Source: an uncultured Lachnospiraceae bacterium (lineage in GTDB: Bacteria; Bacillota; Clostridia; Lachnospirales; Lachnospiraceae). From it: a DNA stretch of 9,892 nucleotides. Below, one piece after another: positions 1 to 6,251 of the stretch. The notes beneath the pieces were generated by a model. That model saw only the letters and a list, made by a program, of their open reading frames with translations, was not told where the DNA came from and searched no databases. The DNA is taken from NCBI GenBank assembly GCA_905236615.1, contig CAJORC010000359.1, positions 1 through 9,892 of the forward strand. The letters are read 5' to 3'. The translations under genes and the position numbers were made by a program. Every line of letters starts with the position of its first letter. Positions within the stretch are counted from its first letter, which is position 1.

Positions 1-81
1 ATCAATTTTATACTGGTCACGAGCTTTTAGCGCGACTTTGAGCAGTCTGTCTTGGTGATCCAGTTCATCGGTCGCCTTCAT
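1..81 (-). CDS. Partial open frame running off the left edge, unknown product
   Basis: An ATG at 79-81 opens a frame that stays open to base 1, giving 27 residues beginning MKATDELDHQDRLL. It overlaps the last codons of the GNAT-like fragment (stop at 65-67) in another frame. The sequence upstream of this ATG has only a weak purine stretch (AAGCG), so the start is not convincing. It could be the next gene of the operon, the continuation of the GNAT gene after a frameshift, or chance. The visible peptide is charged and probably helical, and I recognise no family in it. Only the sequence left of the window could decide. Confidence 0.25.
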   Translation of the reverse strand, partial: MKATDELDHQDRLLKVALKARDQYKID

Positions 82-310
82 ATTCGCTTAAGATACAGCG
101 TGCAACAGCGGCTCCGTTATAATAGGCCAGCAGCTTTCTGATCTTGAAATATTTTGAAAGTATGTGTTTTCCTAAGAGAATTTCCCTGACTTCATCGGGA
201 TTTTCGGTATAAAATCCACGTTTATAAAGTTTTACGGCTAAACCCAGAAAATCCCGGATATAGTTCTCTTCGCAGTCAAATTCAATTATCCGTATCTTAT
301 CCGTATCCAT
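65..310 (-). pseudogene. GNAT-like N-acyltransferase, N-terminal fragment (probably truncated)
   Basis: This frame encodes 81 residues and resembles the N-terminal portion of the long GNAT-like acyltransferases found beside lipid and cell-envelope genes. The cues are an early FLGLAVKLYK segment, a HILSKYF segment and LAYYNGAAVARCILSEYEGD, which matches the usual 'LAY.nG.vvgR' strand. Such proteins normally run to several hundred residues, with the acetyl-CoA binding part downstream, and that part is missing here because a TGA follows EGDR at 65-67. The start at 308-310 has a good ribosome site (AGAGG, 5 bases upstream) and lies only 9 bases after the UbiA-like gene, so it is read as the distal gene of the lipid operon. 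A frameshift, an insertion junction or a genuinely short protein are all possible. The family call rests on pattern recognition from a short segment. Confidence 0.5.
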
Positions 311-319
311 TTGAACCTC

Positions 320-1228
320 TTAAATTTTTCCGAATATCAGGTAGACCACGACGGTTATGATCATGATGGATTCCTGTATATAAGTGTATTTCTCAACCTT
401 ATCAACGATCTTGTATCTGGTGGGGTCTTTCTTGAAATCAATGAAGATATATGACATCCAGATCACGTCGATAAGCAATGCCAGAACAGAGATTTTATTT
501 AAGTTCCAGACAAGTATAAAGTTTGTGATGATGTCAACCCATGTAATGATGAAAACGAAGTTGGTTGCCTTCTTATATCCAAAAAGCTTTGAATACGTTA
601 CATACTCGGTCTCATCTTTCGGCGCTCTGATCTTTCTCGAAACTTCCCATATAAGTGCGGGGAAATAAAGCGTAAATACCGCAAGGAAATTGTAGAGATT
701 GAAAACTGTCAGATGATACTTGATTATTACAAAGGAGATGATGTAGGTATTAAGGATCATCTGTACGGGGTTGTGGGTAACAAGCGCCATGGGGAGCGAT
801 TTCTGTATCTTATGTTTCTGGAAGAACCAGACGGCCATCAGGCTGCCGTAGGTGTAGAGAATTAAGCAGAAGATGAAGTTATTCATGAATATAGCGTTGA
901 TGATCAGTGTAAAAGCTATGAGGATCGTCACGAAAACTTTGAGGTCGGTTTTCGTAACTCTGCCGGACGGCAGCGGTCTGTACGCAAAAAGTCTGCAGTC
1001 CAGTTCGTAGTCCTTGAAATCGTCCGCAATACGGAGCCAGCATAAGAAGCTGAAAACCGTGAAGCTTCCGATTATCTCACTGATGCCATATGTAAACTCA
1101 TTTCTGCCGTGATTTAAGAGTACAATAAAGTATATTTCCGAAAATACCAGAAAACCAAGGAAAAGTCTTGGGATTATCGGGTACATTTCCTTAAAATATA
1201 TATTCAGTCGTTTTATTGCTGCGGTCAT
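320..1228 (-). CDS. UbiA-family prenyltransferase-like integral membrane protein
   Basis: This is a 302-residue, strongly hydrophobic protein with about seven to nine membrane segments. The first UbiA signature is clear at residues 66-90: RIADDFKDYELD followed by RLFAYRPLPSGRV. It carries Asp69, Asp70, Asp73 and Asp77, equivalent to the NDxxDxxxD motif that binds Mg-prenyl diphosphate, and then the R-x-x-P-x-P-S/R-G element typical of the superfamily. The second Asp-rich motif is replaced by WEVSRKIRAPKDETEYVTYSKLFG (about 194-217), with Glu195, Lys199 and Asp205. That variant I associate with uncharacterised bacterial UbiA homologues. UbiA enzymes transfer isoprenyl chains to aromatic or glycerol-based acceptors in the membrane. 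The acceptor here is unknown, but the phospholipid neighbours favour a lipid. The ATG overlaps the psd stop by 4 bases (ATGA) and has an AGGA site 8 bases upstream. Family is confident, substrate is not. Confidence 0.8.
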   Translation of the reverse strand: MTAAIKRLNIYFKEMYPIIPRLFLGFLVFSEIYFIVLLNHGRNEFTYGISEIIGSFTVFSFLCWLRIADDFKDYELDCRLFAYRPLPSGRVTKTDLKVFVTILIAFTLIINAIFMNNFIFCLILYTYGSLMAVWFFQKHKIQKSLPMALVTHNPVQMILNTYIISFVIIKYHLTVFNLYNFLAVFTLYFPALIWEVSRKIRAPKDETEYVTYSKLFGYKKATNFVFIITWVDIITNFILVWNLNKISVLALLIDVIWMSYIFIDFKKDPTRYKIVDKVEKYTYIQESIMIITVVVYLIFGKI

Positions 1229-2058
1229 AATATTTTTCCTATCCTTTCGCCTCGTTTGACAATTGTTTCTATGTTTTGCTCTGAATTACTGAGAATATCC
1301 TCATCAAAGCGAACCTTTTCAGGATTCACCAGAAGTATGATCGTTGAGCCGCCAAATTCAAAATAACCCCTCTCGTCGAATTTTTCGAAATGCTTTCTTT
1401 TGTGGGTTACCATCCGGCCGACCAGAAGAGCGCCTACTTCAGTTTCCAGAACCTTTCCCAGCTTCCGGCAGCGGTAAAGAGTTACCTTTCTGGAATTTGT
1501 GTGGAAGACCTTGTATTTTTCGGAAACCGGGCGTACGCTGTTCAGAAGTCCCTTTATTTTGTAACTCAGTACATTATATCCTCTGTCGGGATAAATATGC
1601 CTGTGGATGTCCTGCATGGAAAGCCTGAATATCAGGGCTTTATAACCTCTGAAAGCTTCCTTGCTGAATTTGCCTCCGGTCAGTGAACTTACATCATAAA
1701 CTGACTTTTTTATACGGAAGCAATCGGTGACATCCTTGATAAGAAGTCTTGAATCCGCGAGTGCCGGAAACTCATCATCAGCACATTTTTCATAAGGACA
1801 TTCCCTTATAAAAAAGTCGTTAAAATTTTTGTATTTCCGGTAAGAGTCATTTATTTCGTATTTTTCGATGAAATCTTTTATCTTATTTTTTGAAAAAGCT
1901 GATTTATAGTAAACTGATGCAAGCCAGCTGATGAAAGGTCTGTTAACTATATTAAGAAGCAGTCTCCCGAGAGGTCTGTTATAGAGAAAATCAACGGCTT
2001 TCCCGCCAAATTCCTTTTCTTTTTCCAATTCTTTTGTCTGTCTGTTATATACTATCAT
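1225..2058 (-). CDS. psd: Phosphatidylserine decarboxylase proenzyme
   Basis: The 277-residue proenzyme makes phosphatidylethanolamine, or an analogue, from phosphatidylserine at the membrane. Landmarks in order are: the family's NFNDFFIRE segment (78-86), ALADSRLL with Asp102 (the clostridial form of the 'PxDG/S' element), and RLSMQDIHRHIYPDRG (145-160) with the conserved D-x-H-R (Asp150, His152). Further along are NSVRPV (173-178), VGALLVGRM (208-216) and FGGST (235-239). Self-cleavage is expected between Gly237 and Ser238, giving a large beta chain and a short alpha chain with an N-terminal pyruvoyl group. The second His of the usual DYHRxHxP pattern is shifted (HRHI), as is common in clostridial enzymes. 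The ribosome site is GGAG, 5 bases before the ATG. The gene lies 24 bases after pssA, the step that makes its substrate, and overlaps the UbiA-like gene by 4 bases. Confidence 0.93.
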   Translation of the reverse strand: MIVYNRQTKELEKEKEFGGKAVDFLYNRPLGRLLLNIVNRPFISWLASVYYKSAFSKNKIKDFIEKYEINDSYRKYKNFNDFFIRECPYEKCADDEFPALADSRLLIKDVTDCFRIKKSVYDVSSLTGGKFSKEAFRGYKALIFRLSMQDIHRHIYPDRGYNVLSYKIKGLLNSVRPVSEKYKVFHTNSRKVTLYRCRKLGKVLETEVGALLVGRMVTHKRKHFEKFDERGYFEFGGSTIILLVNPEKVRFDEDILSNSEQNIETIVKRGERIGKIL

Positions 2059-2082
2059 TCTTGCTCCAAAATTTTTTTCCGA

Positions 2083-2679
2083 TTAATAACGGATTATGAG
2101 ATATAATCCTGCTACCGCTATAGCGAGCAGGCTGAAAAAAATATAGGCTATACCGCCGGGTTTCTTTATTTTTATATCTATGATGTAAAGCAAAGATATG
2201 ATAATAAAGAGGGCGGATAGCGCAGGTTCATAAAAAGAGCTGACACCAAAGAGCGCCGTCAGGTTGAACAGAGGAAGTATAAGTGCTATATAGGTGACCG
2301 GGATACCGTGAAAGACACGGTTGTTCTCGTAGGTGGTGATATTGAACCATGCAAGTCTTGTTATTCCGCAGAAAACATAGAAGGCTGCTATGACAATGGA
2401 AAAAGGACTGTTTAATGCATGCAGTAAAAATACAGCGGGAAAGATCAGAAATGAAACCGTATCGACTAGAGAGTCCAATTGGATACCGAAATTTTTTTCT
2501 GAATCCGTACGCTTGAATTTACGGGCGATAACCCCGTCAAAAAGGTCTGCTATGCCGGAAATTATCAGACATATCATGGATATTTTTAAGTCCCTTATAT
2601 AATAAATTCCCGTTATGGCCGAAAGCATGCCGAAGTAGCTCAGCCAGACGGTTTTGTTGTAATAACCTATAAATTTCAT
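2083..2679 (-). CDS. pssA: CDP-diacylglycerol--serine O-phosphatidyltransferase
   Basis: The 198-residue multi-pass membrane enzyme condenses a CDP-activated lipid with L-serine, releasing CMP. The CDP-alcohol phosphatidyltransferase signature is complete at 45-73: Asp45, Asp48, Gly49, Ala52-Arg53, Gly65, Asp69 and Asp73, with an 11-residue spacer between AR and G. The FGIQLDSLVDTVSF segment and following FPAVFLL are characteristic of the serine-transferring PssA subgroup rather than PgsA. The rest is hydrophobic helices, consistent with about six membrane spans. The ATG overlaps the stop of the CarS-like gene (ATGA at 2676-2679), implying translational coupling, and psd follows 24 bases later. 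So the serine transfer and decarboxylation steps are adjacent and co-transcribed. Serine as the head group is inferred from the subgroup signature and from psd. Confidence 0.9.
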   Translation of the reverse strand: MKFIGYYNKTVWLSYFGMLSAITGIYYIRDLKISMICLIISGIADLFDGVIARKFKRTDSEKNFGIQLDSLVDTVSFLIFPAVFLLHALNSPFSIVIAAFYVFCGITRLAWFNITTYENNRVFHGIPVTYIALILPLFNLTALFGVSSFYEPALSALFIIISLLYIIDIKIKKPGGIAYIFFSLLAIAVAGLYLIIRY

Positions 2680-3260
2680 AAAGTCTTCCTTACTTTTGTT
2701 ATTTTTAATATGATATTCACCAGAAGGTGGGTTATGCCTCCGAGGAGGACATAGATGAAATATTCTTTCCAGCTTATTCCGGAAAGGATCTTTAATACAA
2801 GTATCACTCCGATAATGGAATCAAACTGATCCGTCAGAAAGAATATATAGCGTCTGATTCCGTTCTGGGCGGTCGCGGAACCGCTGTCGACACCGCATCT
2901 GCGCTTCAGAAAACTGTTTGGAAGTTCAAATATCATATAGCTCAGGCCAAATAGAAATCCTGCGAAGCAGTTGAAAAGAACTGTGTTTGCATGGATATTG
3001 TAGAGGTCATTCATGCTGCTGATATCAGCGATGCTGAAGATCAGTCCGTAAATGCACTGAACGGTCATGCAGAAAAAAGCCATGGAAAACATTCCTATCA
3101 CAGTCTTATTTTCCCCGAAAAGTCTCCGTCCGTCAGATAATACCAGACCTCTGTCGATAGGACTTTTGAATTTCTTATAGAGCGGAGTTTTCACAAAGAG
3201 CATGTTTAATGGCCCCCCGATAATGGTCGGGAGCATTGTTATATACATTCTTGCTATCAT
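2676..3260 (-). CDS. CDP-archaeol synthase/DUF46 (CarS-like) CTP:lipid-phosphate cytidylyltransferase
   Basis: This is a 194-residue multi-pass membrane protein of the CarS/DUF46 type. Archaeal CarS uses CTP to activate unsaturated archaetidic acid. Bacterial homologues exist and their substrates are mostly undefined. Visible family signatures are PIDRGLVLSDGRRLFGENKTVIG (about 34-56), with the G-x-N-K-T-x-x-G element, ELPNSFLKRRCGVDSG (112-127) and TDQFDSIIG (143-151), which correspond to the conserved KT-x-x-G, F-x-K-R-x-x-G and DQ-x-D motifs. An open frame extends upstream to 3341, but I place the start at the ATG 3258-3260. It has AGGGTG six bases before it, whereas the ATG at 3264-3266, which overlaps the kinase stop as ATGA, has that site too close. 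Position between a lipid kinase and pssA fits a CDP-lipid-forming step. A general CdsA is presumably encoded elsewhere, so this would be a second, specialised activating enzyme. Confidence 0.78.
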   Translation of the reverse strand: MIARMYITMLPTIIGGPLNMLFVKTPLYKKFKSPIDRGLVLSDGRRLFGENKTVIGMFSMAFFCMTVQCIYGLIFSIADISSMNDLYNIHANTVLFNCFAGFLFGLSYMIFELPNSFLKRRCGVDSGSATAQNGIRRYIFFLTDQFDSIIGVILVLKILSGISWKEYFIYVLLGGITHLLVNIILKITKVRKTL

Positions 3261-3265
3261 ATTCA

Positions 3266-3652
3266 TCACCCTGCAGCCAGCATAGTAAGTATTCTTCTTC
3301 CGAGAAAGATCGCTTCTGAGGAGAAAAAGACGATTCCCCACATGAGTACGGGCGCGGAGGCAATGTCCTTTATATTTCTGATTTTTTCATCATAATCAGG
3401 TTCAATATAGTTGCAGATATATTCTATGGCCGTGTTCAGGAGTTCGGCGGAAAGTGTGCCGAAGGTTGCTGTTATATATGCGGCCCATCCGACAAGGCCT
3501 ATATCAAAATAGATATTCAGAATCAGGAATATTATTGCTATAGCGACCTCCGTATGAAGGTTTTTTTCGCTTTTAAATGCTTTGAGGAAACCTTTGAAAG
3601 CGTTGATAGCACTGAAAAAGAGGTTCCTTGTTTCAAATATGTCAGATCTCAA
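3266..3652 (-). CDS. dgkA: DgkA-family lipid kinase (diacylglycerol/undecaprenol kinase type)
   Basis: The 128-residue protein has three predicted membrane helices, the standard size for small trimeric DgkA kinases that use Mg-ATP to phosphorylate a lipid alcohol. Family residues are visible: SEKNLHTE (28-35, equivalent to the E-x-N-x-R segment), the catalytic SAELLNTAIE (68-77) with Glu70, Asn73 and Glu77, and NIKDIASAPVL (93-103) with Lys95-Asp96. The start is TTG at 3650-3652, sharing bases with the upstream stop as TTGA. A strong GGAGGG lies 9 bases before it and there is no other Met near the N-terminus. In Firmicutes this family usually phosphorylates undecaprenol or diacylglycerol. Here, directly ahead of a CDP-lipid synthase, it may make the lipid phosphate for the pathway. 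The exact lipid cannot be read from sequence. Confidence 0.87.
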   Translation of the reverse strand: MRSDIFETRNLFFSAINAFKGFLKAFKSEKNLHTEVAIAIIFLILNIYFDIGLVGWAAYITATFGTLSAELLNTAIEYICNYIEPDYDEKIRNIKDIASAPVLMWGIVFFSSEAIFLGRRILTMLAAG

Positions 3653-5838
3653 TCCGTATTACCCTCCGAAAGTATTCTAATAATGCTTGTATCTAAATCC
3701 ATCTCGACGATGTCACCGCTTTTTATATAAGAGCATGCGTCCTTTACGTTTACGATAGAGGGCTTTTTCAGCTCTCTTGAAATGATGGCGGTGTGGCTCA
3801 GGAAAGATCCTTTTTCAGCAATGACTGCCTTTGCGTTTTGCAGGATAAATACCCATCCGGGGTCAGTCATCTTTGTAACTATGATCTTGTTTTCGTGATT
3901 TAAGCTGCTGTCAGATGAAGTCATTACAAGTGCTTCACCCTTGATCTTGCTGCAGGGTCTTGAAACCACATCTCCCGTGAGCTTGCTTTTCCGGCCGGCG
4001 GCACCTTTTTCTATACCGCTGAGATCGGTCTTATTAAAGGCTTTTCCTGAAAAAATGTACCTTGAAAATGCAGGTATGCGCTTGAAACCGGAAAAGACCA
4101 TCTTTCGCTCGTTTACGGTCTCTTTGAAATTTTTCCTGTCGTTGAGCTCGTCAAGATGCAGGTAATAAATGTCTTTAGGGCTTTCGATCTGATCATTCCG
4201 GTAAAGATTATCACCGATCTTATTGAAGATACTTCTGGCAAGACCATAGATGACCGTCCGGTTAAGTCTTGAAGACTCTCGGTTGAGTATTCCGAGTTTT
4301 GCGTGGCGGACAAAGAGATTCGGTTCAAACTTATCGGAGCTGAGTCTTTCCTTTACCGTGATCTCATTATCTGCGATATAACGGTCGAGCATTTCAGGAT
4401 CAGTACGGTAGGTTTCGGTCTCGAGTTTGAGTTCCTGCATGCAACGGTCACCGTATTTGTCAATATATTCTTTCTTTAACTCTTTATAATTGCTGCTCTC
4501 TAATCCCTTATTTTCGTAAGCATCTTTTAGACGCGATAGAAGGATCAGGGGTTCCATGCTGGAAAGCTCTTTGATCTCGCTTATCCTGTCGGCGTGTTTT
4601 CCGGCAAGATGCGTGAAAACGAAAGCATACAGATCATTTATCAGGGTAAGATCCCAGTAGTCGATTATCTCTTTCTGCATATTTCTGTAAAGCTTTATGA
4701 GGTCAGCAGTAGCCCCGGTGCTTTCGACAAGCTTTCTGTAGCGCTTTACATTATCGGAAAAACGCCTGTTCAGTGCCTTCATTTTTACGGGAGTCATGAT
4801 GAAGTAATAAAGAAGACTCAGTGCGATATTAAATTTTATCAGACCGTTAGTCCTGATCTTCCGCTTTGAAATATACTTATTATCCACACCCAGCATCTTC
4901 TGCCAGACAGGTATTATTTTTGATGAGAACGGCATGAGTGAGAGCACGGTGTACCAGTCGCTTATAGTGTAATAAGCCCTGCCGTTCACGAACTCGACCA
5001 TATCAGAATCGATCGATCTGACAAGCTTTTTGCTGTGAGAAATTCGTTTTATGAGCCGTTCAAAAATGTCTCTGTAAATTTTTTTGACAAAGTCTTCTGT
5101 AAGAGGCAGGACAAGTCCCGGATAACTTTCGACGATATTTGAATTGTCGAGGATGAGTTTCCTTGCGGAACTGTCAATGCTTGTGATTCGTCTGGACTGC
5201 AGGATATATACGATATCATCCTTTATGGCAAATTCGATATCGGATTCCTGTTTGAAAATCCCCCTGATCTTCGATGAAACTGCGATAAGCTCTTCAATGA
5301 CAGAAGGCGCAAGCTCGGGTGAATTCTCCATACGGTTAAAATAATATTTTTTATCCGTCAGATTATAATAATAGGTAGTGACGTTTGTCTTTTCCTCGAC
5401 AACATTGCTGCCGATACCGTTTCCGACTATGATGACAGTTTCGTTTAAGAGACCTAAAGGATTCGCGGTAAAGATAACACCGGAATAATCAGGATCGATC
5501 ATTTCCTGTACGATAACCGTACTTTTATCTATAAAACTCCTTATCTCTTTTTCAGGATAACTGTGTTTTATACCGTATGTAATTATTTTTTTGTCCCTGT
5601 AATCCTGAAAGACTTTCCTGACAGTATCCTCAACACTGTTTCTGGATACATCAAGATATGTACTGAACATTCCTGCGAAAGAAAGGCTGTCGGAGTCTTC
5701 GAGTGAGAAAGAAGACCTGACGGCAAAGCTGTCTTTACGGCTGAAAGACAGATCTGCTTTTCCGGAACTTTCTACCACAGTAAAATTCGGAACATTGATT
5801 CCGTTATTTTTCAGCAGTATTAAATTTGATGATTTCAT
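3649..5838 (-). CDS. PEP-synthase-like ATP-dependent phosphotransferase (ATP-grasp plus phosphohistidine domain)
   Basis: This 729-residue enzyme has two recognisable ends. The N-terminal PPDK/PEP-synthase ATP-grasp domain (about 1-220) shows AVRSSFSLEDSDSLSFAGMF (39-58), TVIVQEMIDPDYSGVIFTANP (107-127), GNGIGSNVVEE (139-149) and DIEFA...YILQSRRIT (200-219). The C-terminal swivelling domain carries KMTDPGWVFILQNAKAVIAE and then GSFLSHTAIISRELKKPSIV, with phospho-accepting His682. The roughly 400-residue middle contains YGDRCMQELKLETETYRTDPE (462-482) and a 'SPKDIYYLHLDEL' element, as in rifampin phosphotransferase and related proteins. No PEP/pyruvate-binding TIM barrel follows the His domain, so it is not a true PEP synthase. 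By analogy ATP is split to AMP and phosphate while the beta-phosphate passes via His682 to an acceptor chosen by the middle domain. It is the first gene of the lipid operon, so a lipid precursor or head-group acceptor is possible but unproven. Confidence 0.8.
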   Translation of the reverse strand: MKSSNLILLKNNGINVPNFTVVESSGKADLSFSRKDSFAVRSSFSLEDSDSLSFAGMFSTYLDVSRNSVEDTVRKVFQDYRDKKIITYGIKHSYPEKEIRSFIDKSTVIVQEMIDPDYSGVIFTANPLGLLNETVIIVGNGIGSNVVEEKTNVTTYYYNLTDKKYYFNRMENSPELAPSVIEELIAVSSKIRGIFKQESDIEFAIKDDIVYILQSRRITSIDSSARKLILDNSNIVESYPGLVLPLTEDFVKKIYRDIFERLIKRISHSKKLVRSIDSDMVEFVNGRAYYTISDWYTVLSLMPFSSKIIPVWQKMLGVDNKYISKRKIRTNGLIKFNIALSLLYYFIMTPVKMKALNRRFSDNVKRYRKLVESTGATADLIKLYRNMQKEIIDYWDLTLINDLYAFVFTHLAGKHADRISEIKELSSMEPLILLSRLKDAYENKGLESSNYKELKKEYIDKYGDRCMQELKLETETYRTDPEMLDRYIADNEITVKERLSSDKFEPNLFVRHAKLGILNRESSRLNRTVIYGLARSIFNKIGDNLYRNDQIESPKDIYYLHLDELNDRKNFKETVNERKMVFSGFKRIPAFSRYIFSGKAFNKTDLSGIEKGAAGRKSKLTGDVVSRPCSKIKGEALVMTSSDSSLNHENKIIVTKMTDPGWVFILQNAKAVIAEKGSFLSHTAIISRELKKPSIVNVKDACSYIKSGDIVEMDLDTSIIRILSEGNTD

Positions 5839-5878
5839 AAAGCTTGTTTTCCCTTTTCAAAATTCATATTCCTATGGC

Positions 5879-5887
5879 ATTATATCA
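5879..5887 (-). promoter_or_regulatory. Extended -10 promoter of the lipid operon
   Basis: On the minus strand TGATATAAT forms a perfect -10 hexamer with the upstream TG of an extended -10 element. The would-be -35 falls in the T tract of the adjacent terminator and is poor, which is normal for extended -10 promoters. The start point would be near 5872, giving a leader of about 34 bases before the ATG at 5836-5838. The leader holds AGGG about 12 bases from that ATG. A short inverted repeat (ATATC-AA-GATAT, 5882-5893) overlaps the element and could be an operator. Confidence 0.55.
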
Positions 5888-5903
5888 AGATATGCAAAAT
5901 AAA

Positions 5904-5943
5904 AAAAGGAAATATGTACTGGTTTTTGTACACATTTCCTTTT
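5904..5943. terminator. Bidirectional intrinsic terminator
   Basis: Arms of 16 bases (5904-5919 and 5928-5943) pair around an 8-base loop. The single mismatch on the plus strand (A.C) becomes a G.U pair in the minus-strand RNA, where the stem is followed by a run of seven T and then ATTTT. It therefore best serves the small ORF 5979-6158, ending 36 bases after its stop, and insulates it from the lipid operon. In the plus direction a weaker T-rich run also follows. Confidence 0.8.
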
Positions 5944-5978
5944 CGTTTTATTTGGAAGTAGTTATAATCATTATTTTG

Positions 5979-6158
5979 TCATCTTACCAATGCTGACATC
6001 AGCATTGCCGGAATCTTACGAAGTTTTGAAAAGAACCCTTTATCGGTGTTTGAGCAGAGCATGTAGAAATCTTCGCAATATCCATATCTCTCGTCTTTCA
6101 TCCAGATAGGTTCTTCAGCTGAAGTAATATCAAAATTTTCATAACCCGTTCTAATCAT
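5979..6158 (-). CDS. Small 59-residue protein of unknown function
   Basis: An ATG at 6156-6158 with a near-perfect AAAGGAGG site (7 bases of spacing) opens a 59-codon frame. It begins MIRTGYENFDITSAEEPIWM and ends GFFSKLRKIPAMLMSALVR before TGA at 5979-5981. The first two thirds are acidic, with Tyr, Trp and two Cys (Cys28, Cys37). The last 20 residues are cationic and amphipathic (Lys45, Arg47, Lys48 among Phe, Leu, Ile, Met), suggesting a membrane-contacting tail. An extended -10 lies upstream and a strong terminator downstream, so it looks like a complete single-gene unit. It is divergent from the PucR gene across about 160 bases. I do not recognise a family. It could be a small regulatory or membrane peptide, or a precursor peptide, but no maturation enzyme is nearby. 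Confidence 0.7.
   Translation of the reverse strand: MIRTGYENFDITSAEEPIWMKDERYGYCEDFYMLCSNTDKGFFSKLRKIPAMLMSALVR
5988..6007. repeat. Near-perfect 20-base palindrome at the 3' end of the small ORF
   Basis: CAATGCTGA and its exact inverse complement TCAGCATTG are separated by only CA, giving 9-base arms. It lies inside the last codons of the 59-residue ORF (AMLMSAL). No T tract follows on either strand, so it is not an intrinsic terminator. It may be a protein-binding site, an mRNA 3'-stabilising hairpin, or a coincidence of the codons. Confidence 0.5.
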
Positions 6159-6206
6159 GATAAAACCTCCTTTCCAAATTGTTGTATTTGGATTGTTCTT
6201 ATATTT

Positions 6207-6215
6207 ATAATAGCA
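6207..6215 (-). promoter_or_regulatory. Extended -10 promoter of the small ORF
   Basis: The minus strand reads TGCTATTAT, an extended -10 with a TATTAT hexamer. At 16-18 bases upstream no good -35 is present (ATAGAA or similar). The start would be near 6200, leaving a leader of about 40 bases that includes the AGGAGG site. The preceding spacer shares TTTTAGTGCTA with the candidate small-RNA promoter near 7606-7616. Confidence 0.45.
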
Positions 6216-6251
6216 CTAAAAAAACTAAATTCTATATGCCCGGATTTACAA

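Noticed and set aside
384..668. 94-codon open frame on the plus strand
   Set aside because: It lies antisense inside the UbiA-like gene, with no ribosome site and no recognisable protein features.
1344..1686. Two overlapping plus-strand frames opposite psd
   Set aside because: Both are shadows of a gene with strong family motifs; their translations are Cys/Pro-rich and resemble nothing.
3261..3341. Upstream extension of the CarS-like gene to an ATG at 3339-3341
   Set aside because: The extra 27 residues are read from within the kinase gene in another frame, contain no family features and lack a ribosome site. The ATG at 3258-3260 has a well-placed AGGGTG.
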